Positions 51,900 through 59,709 of a stretch of 64,000 nt of DNA are shown one piece after another. The notes under the pieces were generated by a model. The model ran no database searches, had not been told where the DNA came from, and was given only the letters and a program-made list of their open reading frames with translations. The translations under genes and the position numbers were made by a program. Within the stretch, counting starts at the first letter, position 1, and each line of letters opens with the position of its first letter. This stretch comes from Natranaeroarchaeum aerophilus (GTDB taxonomy: Archaea > Halobacteriota > Halobacteria > Halobacteriales > Natronoarchaeaceae): positions 627,815-691,814 of the forward strand of contig NZ_JAKRVY010000001.1 in the NCBI RefSeq assembly GCF_023638055.1. Direction: 5' to 3'.

Positions 51900-52436
51900 A
51901 TGGATCAGGTGTTCGCTCCGTGGCGCATCGAATGGGTGGAACGCGATAGCTCTCGGGACGATATCGACGACTGTGTCTTCTGTGAACTGCCGGAACAGGA
52001 CGCCGATCGGCGGAACATGATCGTCGCCCGGAGCGACCACGCGTTCGTGCTTCTCAACAACTACCCGTACAACCCGGGTCACATCATGGTGATTCCCCGC
52101 TGCCATACGGGGGACTACCGCGATCTGGACGAGGCGGTGTTGACAGATCACGCGAGGCTCAAACAGCGCACGTTCGATGCGCTGGAAACCGCGATGAACC
52201 CGGATGGGTTCAATACCGGCCTGAACCTCGGTCAGGGGGCAGGAGGATCGATCGACGACCATCTCCACACGCACGTCGTCCCGCGCTGGGAGGGCGATAC
52301 GAACTTCATGGCGACGGTGAGCGACACGCAGGTGATCGTCGAGGCGCTCGAGGACACCTACGAACGAGTGTACGAGGCGTTCGCCGACCAGGAGGACACG
52401 ACCGTTCCGCCGGACGGCGCAGTCGTGGTCGAGTAG
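51900..52436 (+). CDS. HIT family nucleotide hydrolase/phosphorylase
   Basis: This 178-residue protein starts at ATG 51900 (MDQVFAPWRIEWVERDSSRD). The histidine triad is HLHTHVVPRW near residue 120. An N-terminal CVFCELP zinc-type pair and NNYPYNPGHIMVIPRCHTGDY match the FHIT/Ap4A phosphorylase-like branch that splits dinucleoside polyphosphates. TATATATCTC at 51869-51878 lies about 26 bases upstream, so the transcript is leaderless, which supports this start over ATG 51858. Confidence 0.9.
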   Translation: MDQVFAPWRIEWVERDSSRDDIDDCVFCELPEQDADRRNMIVARSDHAFVLLNNYPYNPGHIMVIPRCHTGDYRDLDEAVLTDHARLKQRTFDALETAMNPDGFNTGLNLGQGAGGSIDDHLHTHVVPRWEGDTNFMATVSDTQVIVEALEDTYERVYEAFADQEDTTVPPDGAVVVE

Positions 52437-52509
52437 CGGTCCTCCCGACCGCGAGCAACTGGTCGCTGACGATTGGCCCCTGACACGTAGCGAGCGGAAG
52501 CCCATCTCC

Positions 52510-52519
52510 TATATAAAAT
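52510..52519 (+). promoter_or_regulatory. TATA box of the fixABCX operon
   Basis: TATATAAAAT is the strongest TATA match in the gap upstream of fixA. It predicts transcription from about 52540 and so a leader of about 80 bases, longer than usual for this genome. Confidence 0.55.
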
Positions 52520-52620
52520 ACCACCGTACGAGGGTGTTCAGGCACTGTTTTCTCAGATGCTGGGAAGCGTCTGGATCCCTCATTGTCGGCTGTATCGTAG
52601 CTCCACCGTGAACAGCCACT

Positions 52621-53409
52621 ATGACTGATCAATGGACCGTCGTAGTAGGGATCAAGCAGGTGCCCGACGAGGACGACGTGACGATCGACCCCGACACGGG
52701 GACGCTCAATCGATCGGGAGCCGATGCGATCCTGAACCGGCCGGACAGAAACGCGCTGGAAGCAGCGTTAGAAATCAAAGACCAGGTGGATGCGAACGTC
52801 ATTGCCGTCACGATGGGGCCACCGCAGGCCACACCCGTTCTGGAAGAAGCGGTCGCGATGGGCTGTGACGACGCCGTACTCGTGACTGATCGGGCGTTCG
52901 CTGGCAGCGATACTTGGCCGACGAGTCTCGTACTCGCAGCGACCGCGGAGTATCTCGATGCGGATGTCGTGCTCGCCGGTGAGGAGACGACCGACTCCTC
53001 GACAGGCCAGGTCCCGCCGGGGATCGCTGCCCACAACGGGTGGGCACAGCTCACCTACGCCGAAGAGCTCGAACCGAAACCGGTGGATGAGCAGATCGTC
53101 GCCAAGCGCGACGTCGAAGGCGGTCACGAGTACGTTGCGGCTGATCTGCCGGTCGTGATCGCCTTCGCCTACGGCGAGAACGAACCCCGGCCCGCTGGAC
53201 TTCACCGGAAGATCTACGCCGAGACCGAGTTCGAGCCCGAGCAGGTCACTGCGGAGGAGCTGCCGATCGACACGGACAGAGTCGGACTCGCGGCCTCGCC
53301 CACACAGGTCGGCGGGATGGAGACGGTCGATCCGGTCGAACGCGAACAGGAACGCCTCGACTCGCCCGAGGAACTGCTCGAAACGCTCGCCGAGGAGGGG
53401 GTGGTGTAG
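52621..53409 (+). CDS. fixA: Electron transfer flavoprotein beta subunit (FixA type)
   Basis: This 262-residue protein begins MTDQWTVVVGIKQVPDEDDV. The ETF-beta pattern is clear: KQVPDEDDVTIDPDTG, LNRPDRNALEAAL, MGPPQATPVLEEAVAMG with ALVTD-like DAVLVTDRAFAGSDTW, and AGEETTDSSTGQVPPGIAAHNG. It forms a heterodimer with the next gene's product and binds AMP or FAD. It is the first gene of an unbroken four-gene operon; the stop is directly followed by the fixB start. Confidence 0.95.
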   Translation: MTDQWTVVVGIKQVPDEDDVTIDPDTGTLNRSGADAILNRPDRNALEAALEIKDQVDANVIAVTMGPPQATPVLEEAVAMGCDDAVLVTDRAFAGSDTWPTSLVLAATAEYLDADVVLAGEETTDSSTGQVPPGIAAHNGWAQLTYAEELEPKPVDEQIVAKRDVEGGHEYVAADLPVVIAFAYGENEPRPAGLHRKIYAETEFEPEQVTAEELPIDTDRVGLAASPTQVGGMETVDPVEREQERLDSPEELLETLAEEGVV

Positions 53410-54426
53410 ATGTCGGACGTCGATATCGACGACCACTCGGATGTCTGGGTGTTTATCGAGGAGCATGCTGGCGAGGTCGCCCCCGTCTCCTGGGAACTGC
53501 TTTCGGAGGCGAAAGGACTTGCCGATGAACTCGACGAGGATCTCGTTGCGCTCGCGATCGGAGAAGATCTAGACGACGTCGCCGAGGAAGCCGTCGAGCG
53601 TGGCGCGGACAAAGTGCTCGTCGCTGACGATCCGGTCTTCGAGCCGTATCGTGCAGATCCCTACGGAGAGCAGTTCCGCCATCTTGTGGAGGAACGAGAA
53701 CCCGATATCGTGCTGATCGGCGGGACCCACACCGGCCGGGACTTCGCGGGCCGGGTCGCCGTCCCCGCGTACGCGGGACTCACTGCTGACTGTACCGAAC
53801 TCGGCATCGACGAGGATAGTCACCTCGAAGCCCGCCGACCGGCCTTCGGCGGTAACGTTCTGGCGACGATCAAATGTGAACGCCACCGTCCACAGATGGC
53901 GACGATCCGCCCCGGCGTCTTCGCGACGGCAGATCCCGAGCCCGACCACGAGGGCGAAATCGAGGAGGTCGAGGTCATCGTCGAGGAGGCGGACACGATC
54001 TCCGAGGTCGTCGAGCGGAACGTCGGGGACACCGCAGATATCACGGATGCTGACCGGGTTGTTGCTGCCGGGCGCGGTGTCGAGGGTGACGTCGAACCGG
54101 TTGCCGAGCTTGCGAAGGCGCTGGACGCCGAACTCGCTGCGAGCCGCGCAGCAGTCGATGAGGGCTGGATCGATGGCGCGCGACAGGTCGGCCAGACCGG
54201 GAAAAACGTCCGGCCCGATCTCTACGTGGCGGTCGGGATCAGCGGTGCGATCCAGCACATCGAGGGCATGAACGACAGCGACATCGTGGTCGCGATCAAC
54301 AACGACCCCAACGCCCCGATATTCGAACACGCCGACTACGGCATCGTCGGCGACCTCTTCGAGATCTGTCCACAGCTTGTCGAACAGCTGGAGGACGTTG
54401 ACGACCCAGCGGAGGTACTAGCATGA
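53410..54426 (+). CDS. fixB: Electron transfer flavoprotein alpha subunit (FixB type)
   Basis: This 338-residue protein begins MSDVDIDDHSDVWVFIEEHA. The C-terminal FAD-binding domain has VVAAGRGVEGDVEPVAELAK, AASRAAVDEGW-like ASRAAVDEGWIDGARQVGQTGKNVRPDLYVAVGISGAIQH and AINNDPNAPIFEHADYGIVGD, the ETF-alpha hallmarks. It passes electrons to the FixC quinone oxidoreductase. Its first codon follows the fixA stop with no gap, and its stop overlaps the fixC start (ATGA), so translation is coupled. Confidence 0.95.
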   Translation: MSDVDIDDHSDVWVFIEEHAGEVAPVSWELLSEAKGLADELDEDLVALAIGEDLDDVAEEAVERGADKVLVADDPVFEPYRADPYGEQFRHLVEEREPDIVLIGGTHTGRDFAGRVAVPAYAGLTADCTELGIDEDSHLEARRPAFGGNVLATIKCERHRPQMATIRPGVFATADPEPDHEGEIEEVEVIVEEADTISEVVERNVGDTADITDADRVVAAGRGVEGDVEPVAELAKALDAELAASRAAVDEGWIDGARQVGQTGKNVRPDLYVAVGISGAIQHIEGMNDSDIVVAINNDPNAPIFEHADYGIVGDLFEICPQLVEQLEDVDDPAEVLA

Positions 54427-55787
54427 GCGAAGACGACGACCGAGCAACACCACCAGCAGAGCCGAACTACGACGACGAGTTCGACGCAATCGTCGTCGGT
54501 GCAGGCCCCGCCGGGAGCGCATCGGCGCTGACGATGGCCGACGCCGGGCTCGACGTCATCATGATCGAGCGCGGAGCGTATCCCGGCGCGAAAAACGTCT
54601 TCGGTGGCGTGCTGTACACGCCGACGATCCGCGAGCTGACCGACATCGACGACGCGCCGCTGGAGCGCTACGTCGGCGAGAAACGCTTCGGGATGCTCTC
54701 GCCCGAGGACGAGACCGCCGTCTCGGTCAAGCCAAACCAGTGGCACCAGGAGCCACATAACGACTCCTACACGGTCCTGCGTGGGGACTTCGACGAGTGG
54801 TTCGCCGAGCAAGCCGTCGAGGCCGGTGCGACGCTGATCACCGAGACGACGGTGACCGACCTTATCCGCGAGGACGACGGACAGATCGTCGGCGTCGACA
54901 CTGACCGACCGGAGGGCGAACTCCGCGCCCCGGTGGTTGTCCTCGCAGAAGGTGGCAACTCTCTCGTTGCGGAAGGGGCCGATCTCAAGGATCCATCGCC
55001 ACGGGAGGACGTCGCGGTGGCGGTCAAGGAGGTCATCGAGTTCCCCGGCGACGGCAACGAGATCGAAGACCGGTTCCGGTTGACGGAAGATTCCGGCGTC
55101 TCCTACCACTACTTCGGCGAGGGTGCCGTCGGCGACGCCTTCGGCGGCGCGTTCATGTACACCAACGACGACACGGTGAGCATCGGTCTGGCCTACCGAA
55201 TCGAGGACGCGGTGACGAGCCAGCCAAAGCCCGAGCAGACGCTCAACGAGTTCAAGTCACATCCGGCGGTCGCACCACTGGTACGCGGCGGTCGCACGGT
55301 CGAGTACTCCGCGAAGACGATCCCGGAAGGCGGTGCCGACGCCATGCCGGACCTCGTCCACGACGGCGCGGTACTGGTCGGGGATACTGCTGGACTCGTC
55401 CTGAACAACGGCGTCCACCTCGAAGGGACGAACATGGCGGTCGAGAGCGGCTACCACGCAGGGAACGCGATCATCACGGCGATGGCCAACGATCGAACCG
55501 ACGCGAACGCACTGCTGGAGTATCCACGAAACCTCGAGGAGTCCTTCGTCGTCCAGAACCTCGAACGCTACGAGTGGCTGATGGAGACCGCCGTCGAGGA
55601 CAAAGACCTCCTCTTTCGCGATCTGCCGCGAGCGATCGCCGACGCGAGTGAGGAGTACTTCAGCATCGACCGCGATCCGAAGGCAGAACACGCAGACGAG
55701 GCGAAAGACCGGATCCTCCAGACCATCGGCGGCTGGAGCGGCGCGGCGAAACTGGCCTGGCGCTACCGCAAGGTGATGACTTCATGA
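54423..55787 (+). CDS. fixC: FixC flavoprotein, ETF:quinone oxidoreductase type
   Basis: This 454-residue protein begins MSEDDDRATPPAEPNYDDEF. The FAD Rossmann motif AIVVGAGPAGSASALTMADAG lies near residues 23-43 and YPGAKNVFGG follows. The second FAD motif is DGAVLVGDTAGLVLN near 320. It is the FAD subunit that hands electrons from FixAB to quinone, together with FixX. In bifurcating Fix systems the FixAB flavins split NADH electrons between quinone and ferredoxin. Overlaps its neighbours by ATGA on both sides. Confidence 0.95.
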   Translation: MSEDDDRATPPAEPNYDDEFDAIVVGAGPAGSASALTMADAGLDVIMIERGAYPGAKNVFGGVLYTPTIRELTDIDDAPLERYVGEKRFGMLSPEDETAVSVKPNQWHQEPHNDSYTVLRGDFDEWFAEQAVEAGATLITETTVTDLIREDDGQIVGVDTDRPEGELRAPVVVLAEGGNSLVAEGADLKDPSPREDVAVAVKEVIEFPGDGNEIEDRFRLTEDSGVSYHYFGEGAVGDAFGGAFMYTNDDTVSIGLAYRIEDAVTSQPKPEQTLNEFKSHPAVAPLVRGGRTVEYSAKTIPEGGADAMPDLVHDGAVLVGDTAGLVLNNGVHLEGTNMAVESGYHAGNAIITAMANDRTDANALLEYPRNLEESFVVQNLERYEWLMETAVEDKDLLFRDLPRAIADASEEYFSIDRDPKAEHADEAKDRILQTIGGWSGAAKLAWRYRKVMTS

Positions 55788-56092
55788 GCACGACACAGAA
55801 CTCCGTCGACAACGCATCGCTCGAAGACCGACTGTACACCGTCAAATACGAGGACCCCGGCGAGTCCCATCTCGATGTCAAGGTGACGGGAATCTGTGAA
55901 GAACGCTGTCGGACCGACGACTGCGTCGACGTCTGCCCGGCTGATGTCTGGCGCGAAGGCGAAGACGGCGTTCCACACATCGCCTACGAGAACTGTCTGG
56001 AGTGCAGTAGCTGTCGGTTCGCCTGCCCGCACAACAACGTCGTCTGGACGTATCCCGAGAACGGCTCCGGTGTGACCTACAGTTTCGGTTGA
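55784..56092 (+). CDS. fixX: FixX ferredoxin-like protein
   Basis: This 102-residue protein begins MSTTQNSVDNASLEDRLYTV. It carries a [4Fe-4S]-type Cys set: CEERCRTDDCVDVCPADVW followed by YENCLECSSCRFACPHNNVVW. FixX proteins hold a cluster that links FixC to quinone; the spacing here is typical of the FixX/ETF-QO ferredoxin domain. It is the last gene of the operon. Confidence 0.93.
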   Translation: MSTTQNSVDNASLEDRLYTVKYEDPGESHLDVKVTGICEERCRTDDCVDVCPADVWREGEDGVPHIAYENCLECSSCRFACPHNNVVWTYPENGSGVTYSFG

Positions 56093-56186
56093 CCGGAAGA
56101 CTCCGCAGTCGCTTCATATTTGTATAATTATTCACGATGATTACGACGGTTTCTCACATAGTGGGAACGAACACTGGGTCATTCAA

Positions 56187-56210
56187 AAGGAGGTTACGTA
56201 TCAATACGTA
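56187..56210 (+). promoter_or_regulatory. Shine-Dalgarno-like site and repeated TACGTA before the HTH gene
   Basis: AAGGAGGT (56187-56194) is an unusually strong ribosome-binding site for this genome, but it lies 15 bases from ATG 56210, rather far. Two copies of the palindrome TACGTA (56195-56200 and 56205-56210), 10 bases apart, run up to the start codon and look like an operator on one face of the helix. Confidence 0.5.
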
Positions 56211-56905
56211 TGACTGCAGCCCACAGCGCGGATACCGACCTTGGAGAGGTCGACACTCTCCGCGCACGTCTCCGCGTCGAGCCCCCCTCGACTGCGGGCT
56301 GTGAACTGCTTTCGGCAGCAACCGATCACGGCTCCGTTCGTCAATCCCTGTCCTGTCCCGACAACGAATGCCCTGATCAGTCCTGTGAGTGCCATGCCGA
56401 AGTGGCTTCGAGTGACGAGCCCGGACGTCCCAAGTTGCTCAGTAGAGAAGTCACGAGTTCCTGTGTTTGCCGGACGTTCCGCAATCACGCCTGCGTGTCG
56501 GAGATGGATAGCGTACAGAACGGCGAGCTCGTCTTCTCGGTGACGATTCAGGGCCGCGAGGAACTGCGCGATATCGTCGCCGAGCTGCGTGAGACCGGTG
56601 CGACCGTTCGTCTCCAGCGACTCGTCGATCTCAGTTCCGGTGATTGTGACGGCTCCCGGATCGACGACACGCCGGTCACCGACAAACAGCGCGAGGCGAT
56701 TCGTACCGCCTACGAACTCGGCTACTACGAGACGCCCCGCGAGTCTGATCTCGGCGACGTTGCGGACGAACTCGGCATCTCGAAGTCCGCGGCATCCCAG
56801 CGGCTCAACGCGGTCGCGTCGAAACTGGTCGTCGGCTTGCTACAGACAGAGGATGCTGCTGGTTCCGACAGCTCGCCCCCTGCGGGCGTTTCGGCGGACG
56901 ATTGA
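56210..56905 (+). CDS. Cysteine-rich HTH (Bat-type, HTH_10) transcriptional regulator
   Basis: This 231-residue protein begins MTAAHSADTDLGEVDTLRAR. The C-terminal third is a HTH_10 domain: PVTDKQREAIRTAYELGYYETPRESDLGDVADELGISKSAASQRLNAVASKLV, as in bacterio-opsin activator relatives. The N-terminal part has a ligand- or dimer-type beta domain (FSVTIQGREELRDIVAELRE) and, before it, eight Cys (residues 31 to about 95), several in close pairs (CECH, CVC). That set could bind Fe-S or zinc. It lies 118 bases after fixX on the same strand and may control it. Confidence 0.82.
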   Translation: MTAAHSADTDLGEVDTLRARLRVEPPSTAGCELLSAATDHGSVRQSLSCPDNECPDQSCECHAEVASSDEPGRPKLLSREVTSSCVCRTFRNHACVSEMDSVQNGELVFSVTIQGREELRDIVAELRETGATVRLQRLVDLSSGDCDGSRIDDTPVTDKQREAIRTAYELGYYETPRESDLGDVADELGISKSAASQRLNAVASKLVVGLLQTEDAAGSDSSPPAGVSADD

Positions 56906-57013
56906 CCGGTGTTCTATAAAGAATAATAGCGCGAGTACCCCGACCCACCGTGGTCGGGAGTGAAGCGCGTCTAATCCATACTTTTATCAATCACTAAACC
57001 GCACCAGAATACA

Positions 57014-58354
57014 GTGCAGTCGTCCAAACTCACCCAAACGTTATCATTCGGACTAGACATCCACACGGGGAGTGGCGACGACCTGCAAACCGGCTGTCTC
57101 GAAGCACGACGCATCCGCAACGAAACCAACCGCCTCGACCAATCTGGCTGGGATTGGACTGATATCAAATCGACTGTCGTTGACAATGCTGATCACGTCA
57201 ACAACACCACCCAACTCATCGTTGACAAAGCTCTTGGCGAGATCGAAACCTACCTCGACAACAAAACTGACGGGTGGGGTCGTCCCTACCCGTACATTGA
57301 TGAGTCGTATCCGATGGTGATGAACCATGGGGAAGGCTACCGGCTGTTCCCCGAAGACGACAGAACGGTTCGATTCCGTATCACTGCCACAAGAGGAACA
57401 CACGTTAAAGGTGAGCTCTGTGGCAGTGCAGACCACTTTGACCGACTCCAAACCGCGTTCAACGATGAAGAATGGCGGGTTGGAATGGCTGAAGTTGTTC
57501 ACAAACACGGTGAGTGGCGACTTCATGTCACAGTCACGCACAAGACTCATCAAGTCGCCAGCAAAGCTGATGCAGACACCGTTGTTGGTGTGGATGTGAA
57601 CGAAGACTGTATCGCGCTCGCTGCGATGAGTCGTGATGGTTCGGTGGAAGACTCTGTGGTGTTGGAGTATCCGTCGGTGAAAGAGCAGCGTCATGAGTTT
57701 TTCACCAAGCGCAAACGGATGCAGAAAGCAGAACAGACTGGGTTTGAGACAGTCGTGAAGACTGAAGAACGCGATTACGTTCATGATTGCCTGCACAAAG
57801 TCTCGCGGAAAGTAGTTGCATGGGTCTCGCAATTTAACGACCCGGTTATCGTCTTTGAAGACCTCAAAGACATGCGAGAGTCCATCGATTATCGAACGCG
57901 GATGAACCGTCGCCTGCACTCGTTACCGTTCGCTGCACTCCAAGAGATGGTATCGTACAAAGCTGCGTGGGAAGGAATTCCGTCGGATAACGTTGATCCT
58001 GAGTACACCTCGCAGCGATGTCCTCGAACGGAGTGTCAGCACACAGAACGCGCAAACCGGCATAAGAAACGATTTAAGTGTAAACGGTGTGCGTTCCAAG
58101 ATCATGCGGATCGAAAGGCGGCGGTGTGTGTTGTGCAGAAGTGGTTAGAGCGAGAAACTGGAAATGTGCCGTCTCTCGAAACCCTTCCACGCGTTCGGAA
58201 GGTGAGACGGGCGGCATCGGGGGCTGGTGGAGGCCCCGACTCTCACGGACACAGTTTGTGTTCGGGTGTTCACCGACAGGTAACGTCGGCGCAAGACTCT
58301 CCGAGTCAAGCGCGAGAGGAATTAAAGACCGTTGCGTCAGCTGTGCAAGACTAA
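57014..58354 (+). CDS. tnpB: TnpB, RNA-guided nuclease family, canonical active site
   Basis: This 446-residue protein starts at GTG 57014 (MQSSKLTQTLSFGLDIHTG). The RuvC-like core has Asp194 in VVGVDVNED, Glu282 in VIVFEDLKDM and Asp366 in DHADRKAAV, a full D-E-D set. The zinc-binding part is CPRTEC with CKRC. It differs from the other two tnpB genes, which lack the Glu at this place, and belongs to another branch. The C-terminal tail after residue 390 is rich in Gly/Arg/Ser and likely overlaps the guide RNA region. Confidence 0.92.
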   Translation: MQSSKLTQTLSFGLDIHTGSGDDLQTGCLEARRIRNETNRLDQSGWDWTDIKSTVVDNADHVNNTTQLIVDKALGEIETYLDNKTDGWGRPYPYIDESYPMVMNHGEGYRLFPEDDRTVRFRITATRGTHVKGELCGSADHFDRLQTAFNDEEWRVGMAEVVHKHGEWRLHVTVTHKTHQVASKADADTVVGVDVNEDCIALAAMSRDGSVEDSVVLEYPSVKEQRHEFFTKRKRMQKAEQTGFETVVKTEERDYVHDCLHKVSRKVVAWVSQFNDPVIVFEDLKDMRESIDYRTRMNRRLHSLPFAALQEMVSYKAAWEGIPSDNVDPEYTSQRCPRTECQHTERANRHKKRFKCKRCAFQDHADRKAAVCVVQKWLERETGNVPSLETLPRVRKVRRAASGAGGGPDSHGHSLCSGVHRQVTSAQDSPSQAREELKTVASAVQD

Positions 58355-58391
58355 ACACGGACGCCCCGCGCCACCGTGCGCGGGGTACTTC
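58200..58391 (+). ncRNA. Candidate omega RNA (reRNA) region of the third tnpB element
   Basis: The last 150 bases of tnpB code for a low-quality tail but hold a strong hairpin (GGGGCTGGTGGAGGCCCC, about 58218-58235), and the stretch ends in the terminal hairpin. This is the usual source of the TnpB guide RNA. The guide would begin just past the element, near 58392. Boundaries are guesses. Confidence 0.45.
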
Positions 58392-58770
58392 ACTCGTCGA
58401 CAGTATTGTCCGACAGACGGTTCGGGAGCAGATCGGCACAGACGACTTCGACGTCTTCTCCAACGGTCACAGTGATAGCCGGCGCTCTCCGTTTGTACCG
58501 TGCTGGTGGATCGCCATCAGGTCGTTTCGCCGTCGTTTCGACCAACAGTCCTGCCTCGGTGAGCTTGTCGACTTTCCGGTATGCGGTCGACTGTGAGACG
58601 TCACATTCTTCGGCCAGTTGCTGGATCGTCATTGGTTCGGTTGCGGTCTGAAACAATTCGACTGCTTCTTCGTCGTCCAGGAGCTGGACGACCAGTTCGG
58701 AATCGAAACACTCCCCCAGCTCGCGTTCGTCGATTCCACCGTCGGGGTAGTGTTGATAGGTCCGGCTCAT
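58390..58770 (-). CDS. Winged-helix transcriptional regulator
   Basis: About 126 residues from ATG 58770 (MSRTYQHYPDGGIDERELGE). The winged helix is AVELFQTATEPMTIQQLAEECDVSQSTAYRKVDKLTEAGLL, typical of haloarchaeal ArsR-like regulators, followed by an Arg-rich wing and a strand, AITVTVGEDVEVVC. The stop codon lies 5 bases from the right-end hairpin of the tnpB element, so the last residues (RLSDNTVDE) or the stop may have been supplied by the insertion. It is transcribed toward the element. Target unknown; the permease operon upstream is a candidate. Confidence 0.8.
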   Translation of the reverse strand: MSRTYQHYPDGGIDERELGECFDSELVVQLLDDEEAVELFQTATEPMTIQQLAEECDVSQSTAYRKVDKLTEAGLLVETTAKRPDGDPPARYKRRAPAITVTVGEDVEVVCADLLPNRLSDNTVDE

Positions 58771-58865
58771 ACCCAATCATAGTACCTATTTCCCCAACTA
58801 CGTGGCTCTGTAATATACACAGGTTTATACGCGGAGCAGGTGCAGTGGCGCGGGCTTGAGGCGGC

Positions 58866-58877
58866 GGAGGATGTCAA
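58866..58877. repeat. 12-mer identical to the right-end tip of the first tnpB element
   Basis: GGAGGATGTCAA here equals bases 5828-5839, the last 12 bases of the first element. No matching hairpin precedes it. It overlaps the stop codon of the permease gene. It may be the footprint of a lost element or chance. Confidence 0.35.
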
Positions 58878-59647
58878 ATGAAACTACCCTCGGTGGAGTC
58901 GTCGTTCCACGGCACGAGTCGGTGCTGGAGATACTCCAGTCCGTACGTGATCCCGACGCCGACGAGGCCGATCACGACGATCGTCCCGTAGAGCTCCTCG
59001 AGCGCGTACGTGTTCCATGCAACCCACATCAGATAGCCGAGCCCTTCGCCACCGGCGATCAGTTCGACCGAGATCACGATCAGAAACGACGTGCTCACCC
59101 CGAGGCGAACGCCGGTGAAAAGCAGCGGCAACGACCCCGGTAGCAACACTTCCCGAAAGAGCTGGTACGTGGATGTTGCACCGTTATCTCGCGCCGCATC
59201 GAGATACACCTGCTCGATTCTTGTTGCACCGTTTTTCGCGTTCGAGACGACGAGAAAGAACCCGCCGAACGCAGCGGTAAAAACGAGTGCGGTCTCGCTC
59301 GATCCGAACGCGAGGACCAGAAGCGGAAGCAACGCGATCACTGGCAGTGGGTACAGCGCCGAAATCGGCGGCTGCAACAGCGCACGTACCGTCGTGTTCC
59401 ACCCCATCGCCAGCCCGATCACCGTCCCACTCATCACCGCAACTCCCCCGGCAACGACGGTACGTGTCATGCTCGTCGAGAAGTGTCGCAGAAACTCCCC
59501 GTCGCCCAGCAACGCCACGGTACTCGCCAGAATCGTTGTCGGTGCGGGAAGCACGGCCGCATGCACGAGTTCGAGATGCAGAACCAGTTGCCAGAGACCA
59601 ACCAGTACCCCGACGGAAAGCGCCTGGTACAGCGTGTCTCGGTTCAT
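58874..59647 (-). CDS. ABC transporter permease, NitT/TauT (SsuC) type
   Basis: About 257 residues from ATG 59647 (MNRDTLYQALSVGVLVGLWQ); ATG 59686 would add 13. Six hydrophobic helices and the EAA-loop region (YLDAARDNGATSTYQLFREVLLPGSLPLLFTGVRLG) mark a binding-protein-dependent permease of the nitrate/sulfonate/taurine group. No ATPase or solute-binding protein gene is beside it, which is unusual. It follows the TIG-repeat gene on the same strand after about 60 bases, so the two are probably one transcript. Confidence 0.85.
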   Translation of the reverse strand: MNRDTLYQALSVGVLVGLWQLVLHLELVHAAVLPAPTTILASTVALLGDGEFLRHFSTSMTRTVVAGGVAVMSGTVIGLAMGWNTTVRALLQPPISALYPLPVIALLPLLVLAFGSSETALVFTAAFGGFFLVVSNAKNGATRIEQVYLDAARDNGATSTYQLFREVLLPGSLPLLFTGVRLGVSTSFLIVISVELIAGGEGLGYLMWVAWNTYALEELYGTIVVIGLVGVGITYGLEYLQHRLVPWNDDSTEGSFI

Positions 59648-59709
59648 CAGGTGTCTCGCGGTACGGATGGTTCGAAAGGACTGCACGACGGCGCGTGATC
59701 GATCCGAGC

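Larger units (their letters stand above)
56930..58391 (+). mobile_element. IS200/IS605-type tnpB-only element, second subfamily
   Basis: The left end carries hairpin CCCGACC-CACCGT-GGTCGGG (56939-56958) and the right end CCCCGCGC-CACCGT-GCGCGGGG (58364-58385). The stems differ but both loops are CACCGT, as expected if a Y1 transposase reads the loop. The outer limits are uncertain by about 10 bases. No tnpA is present. The element lies directly beside the stop codon of a winged-helix gene on the other strand. Base composition is more AT-rich than its surroundings. Confidence 0.85.
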
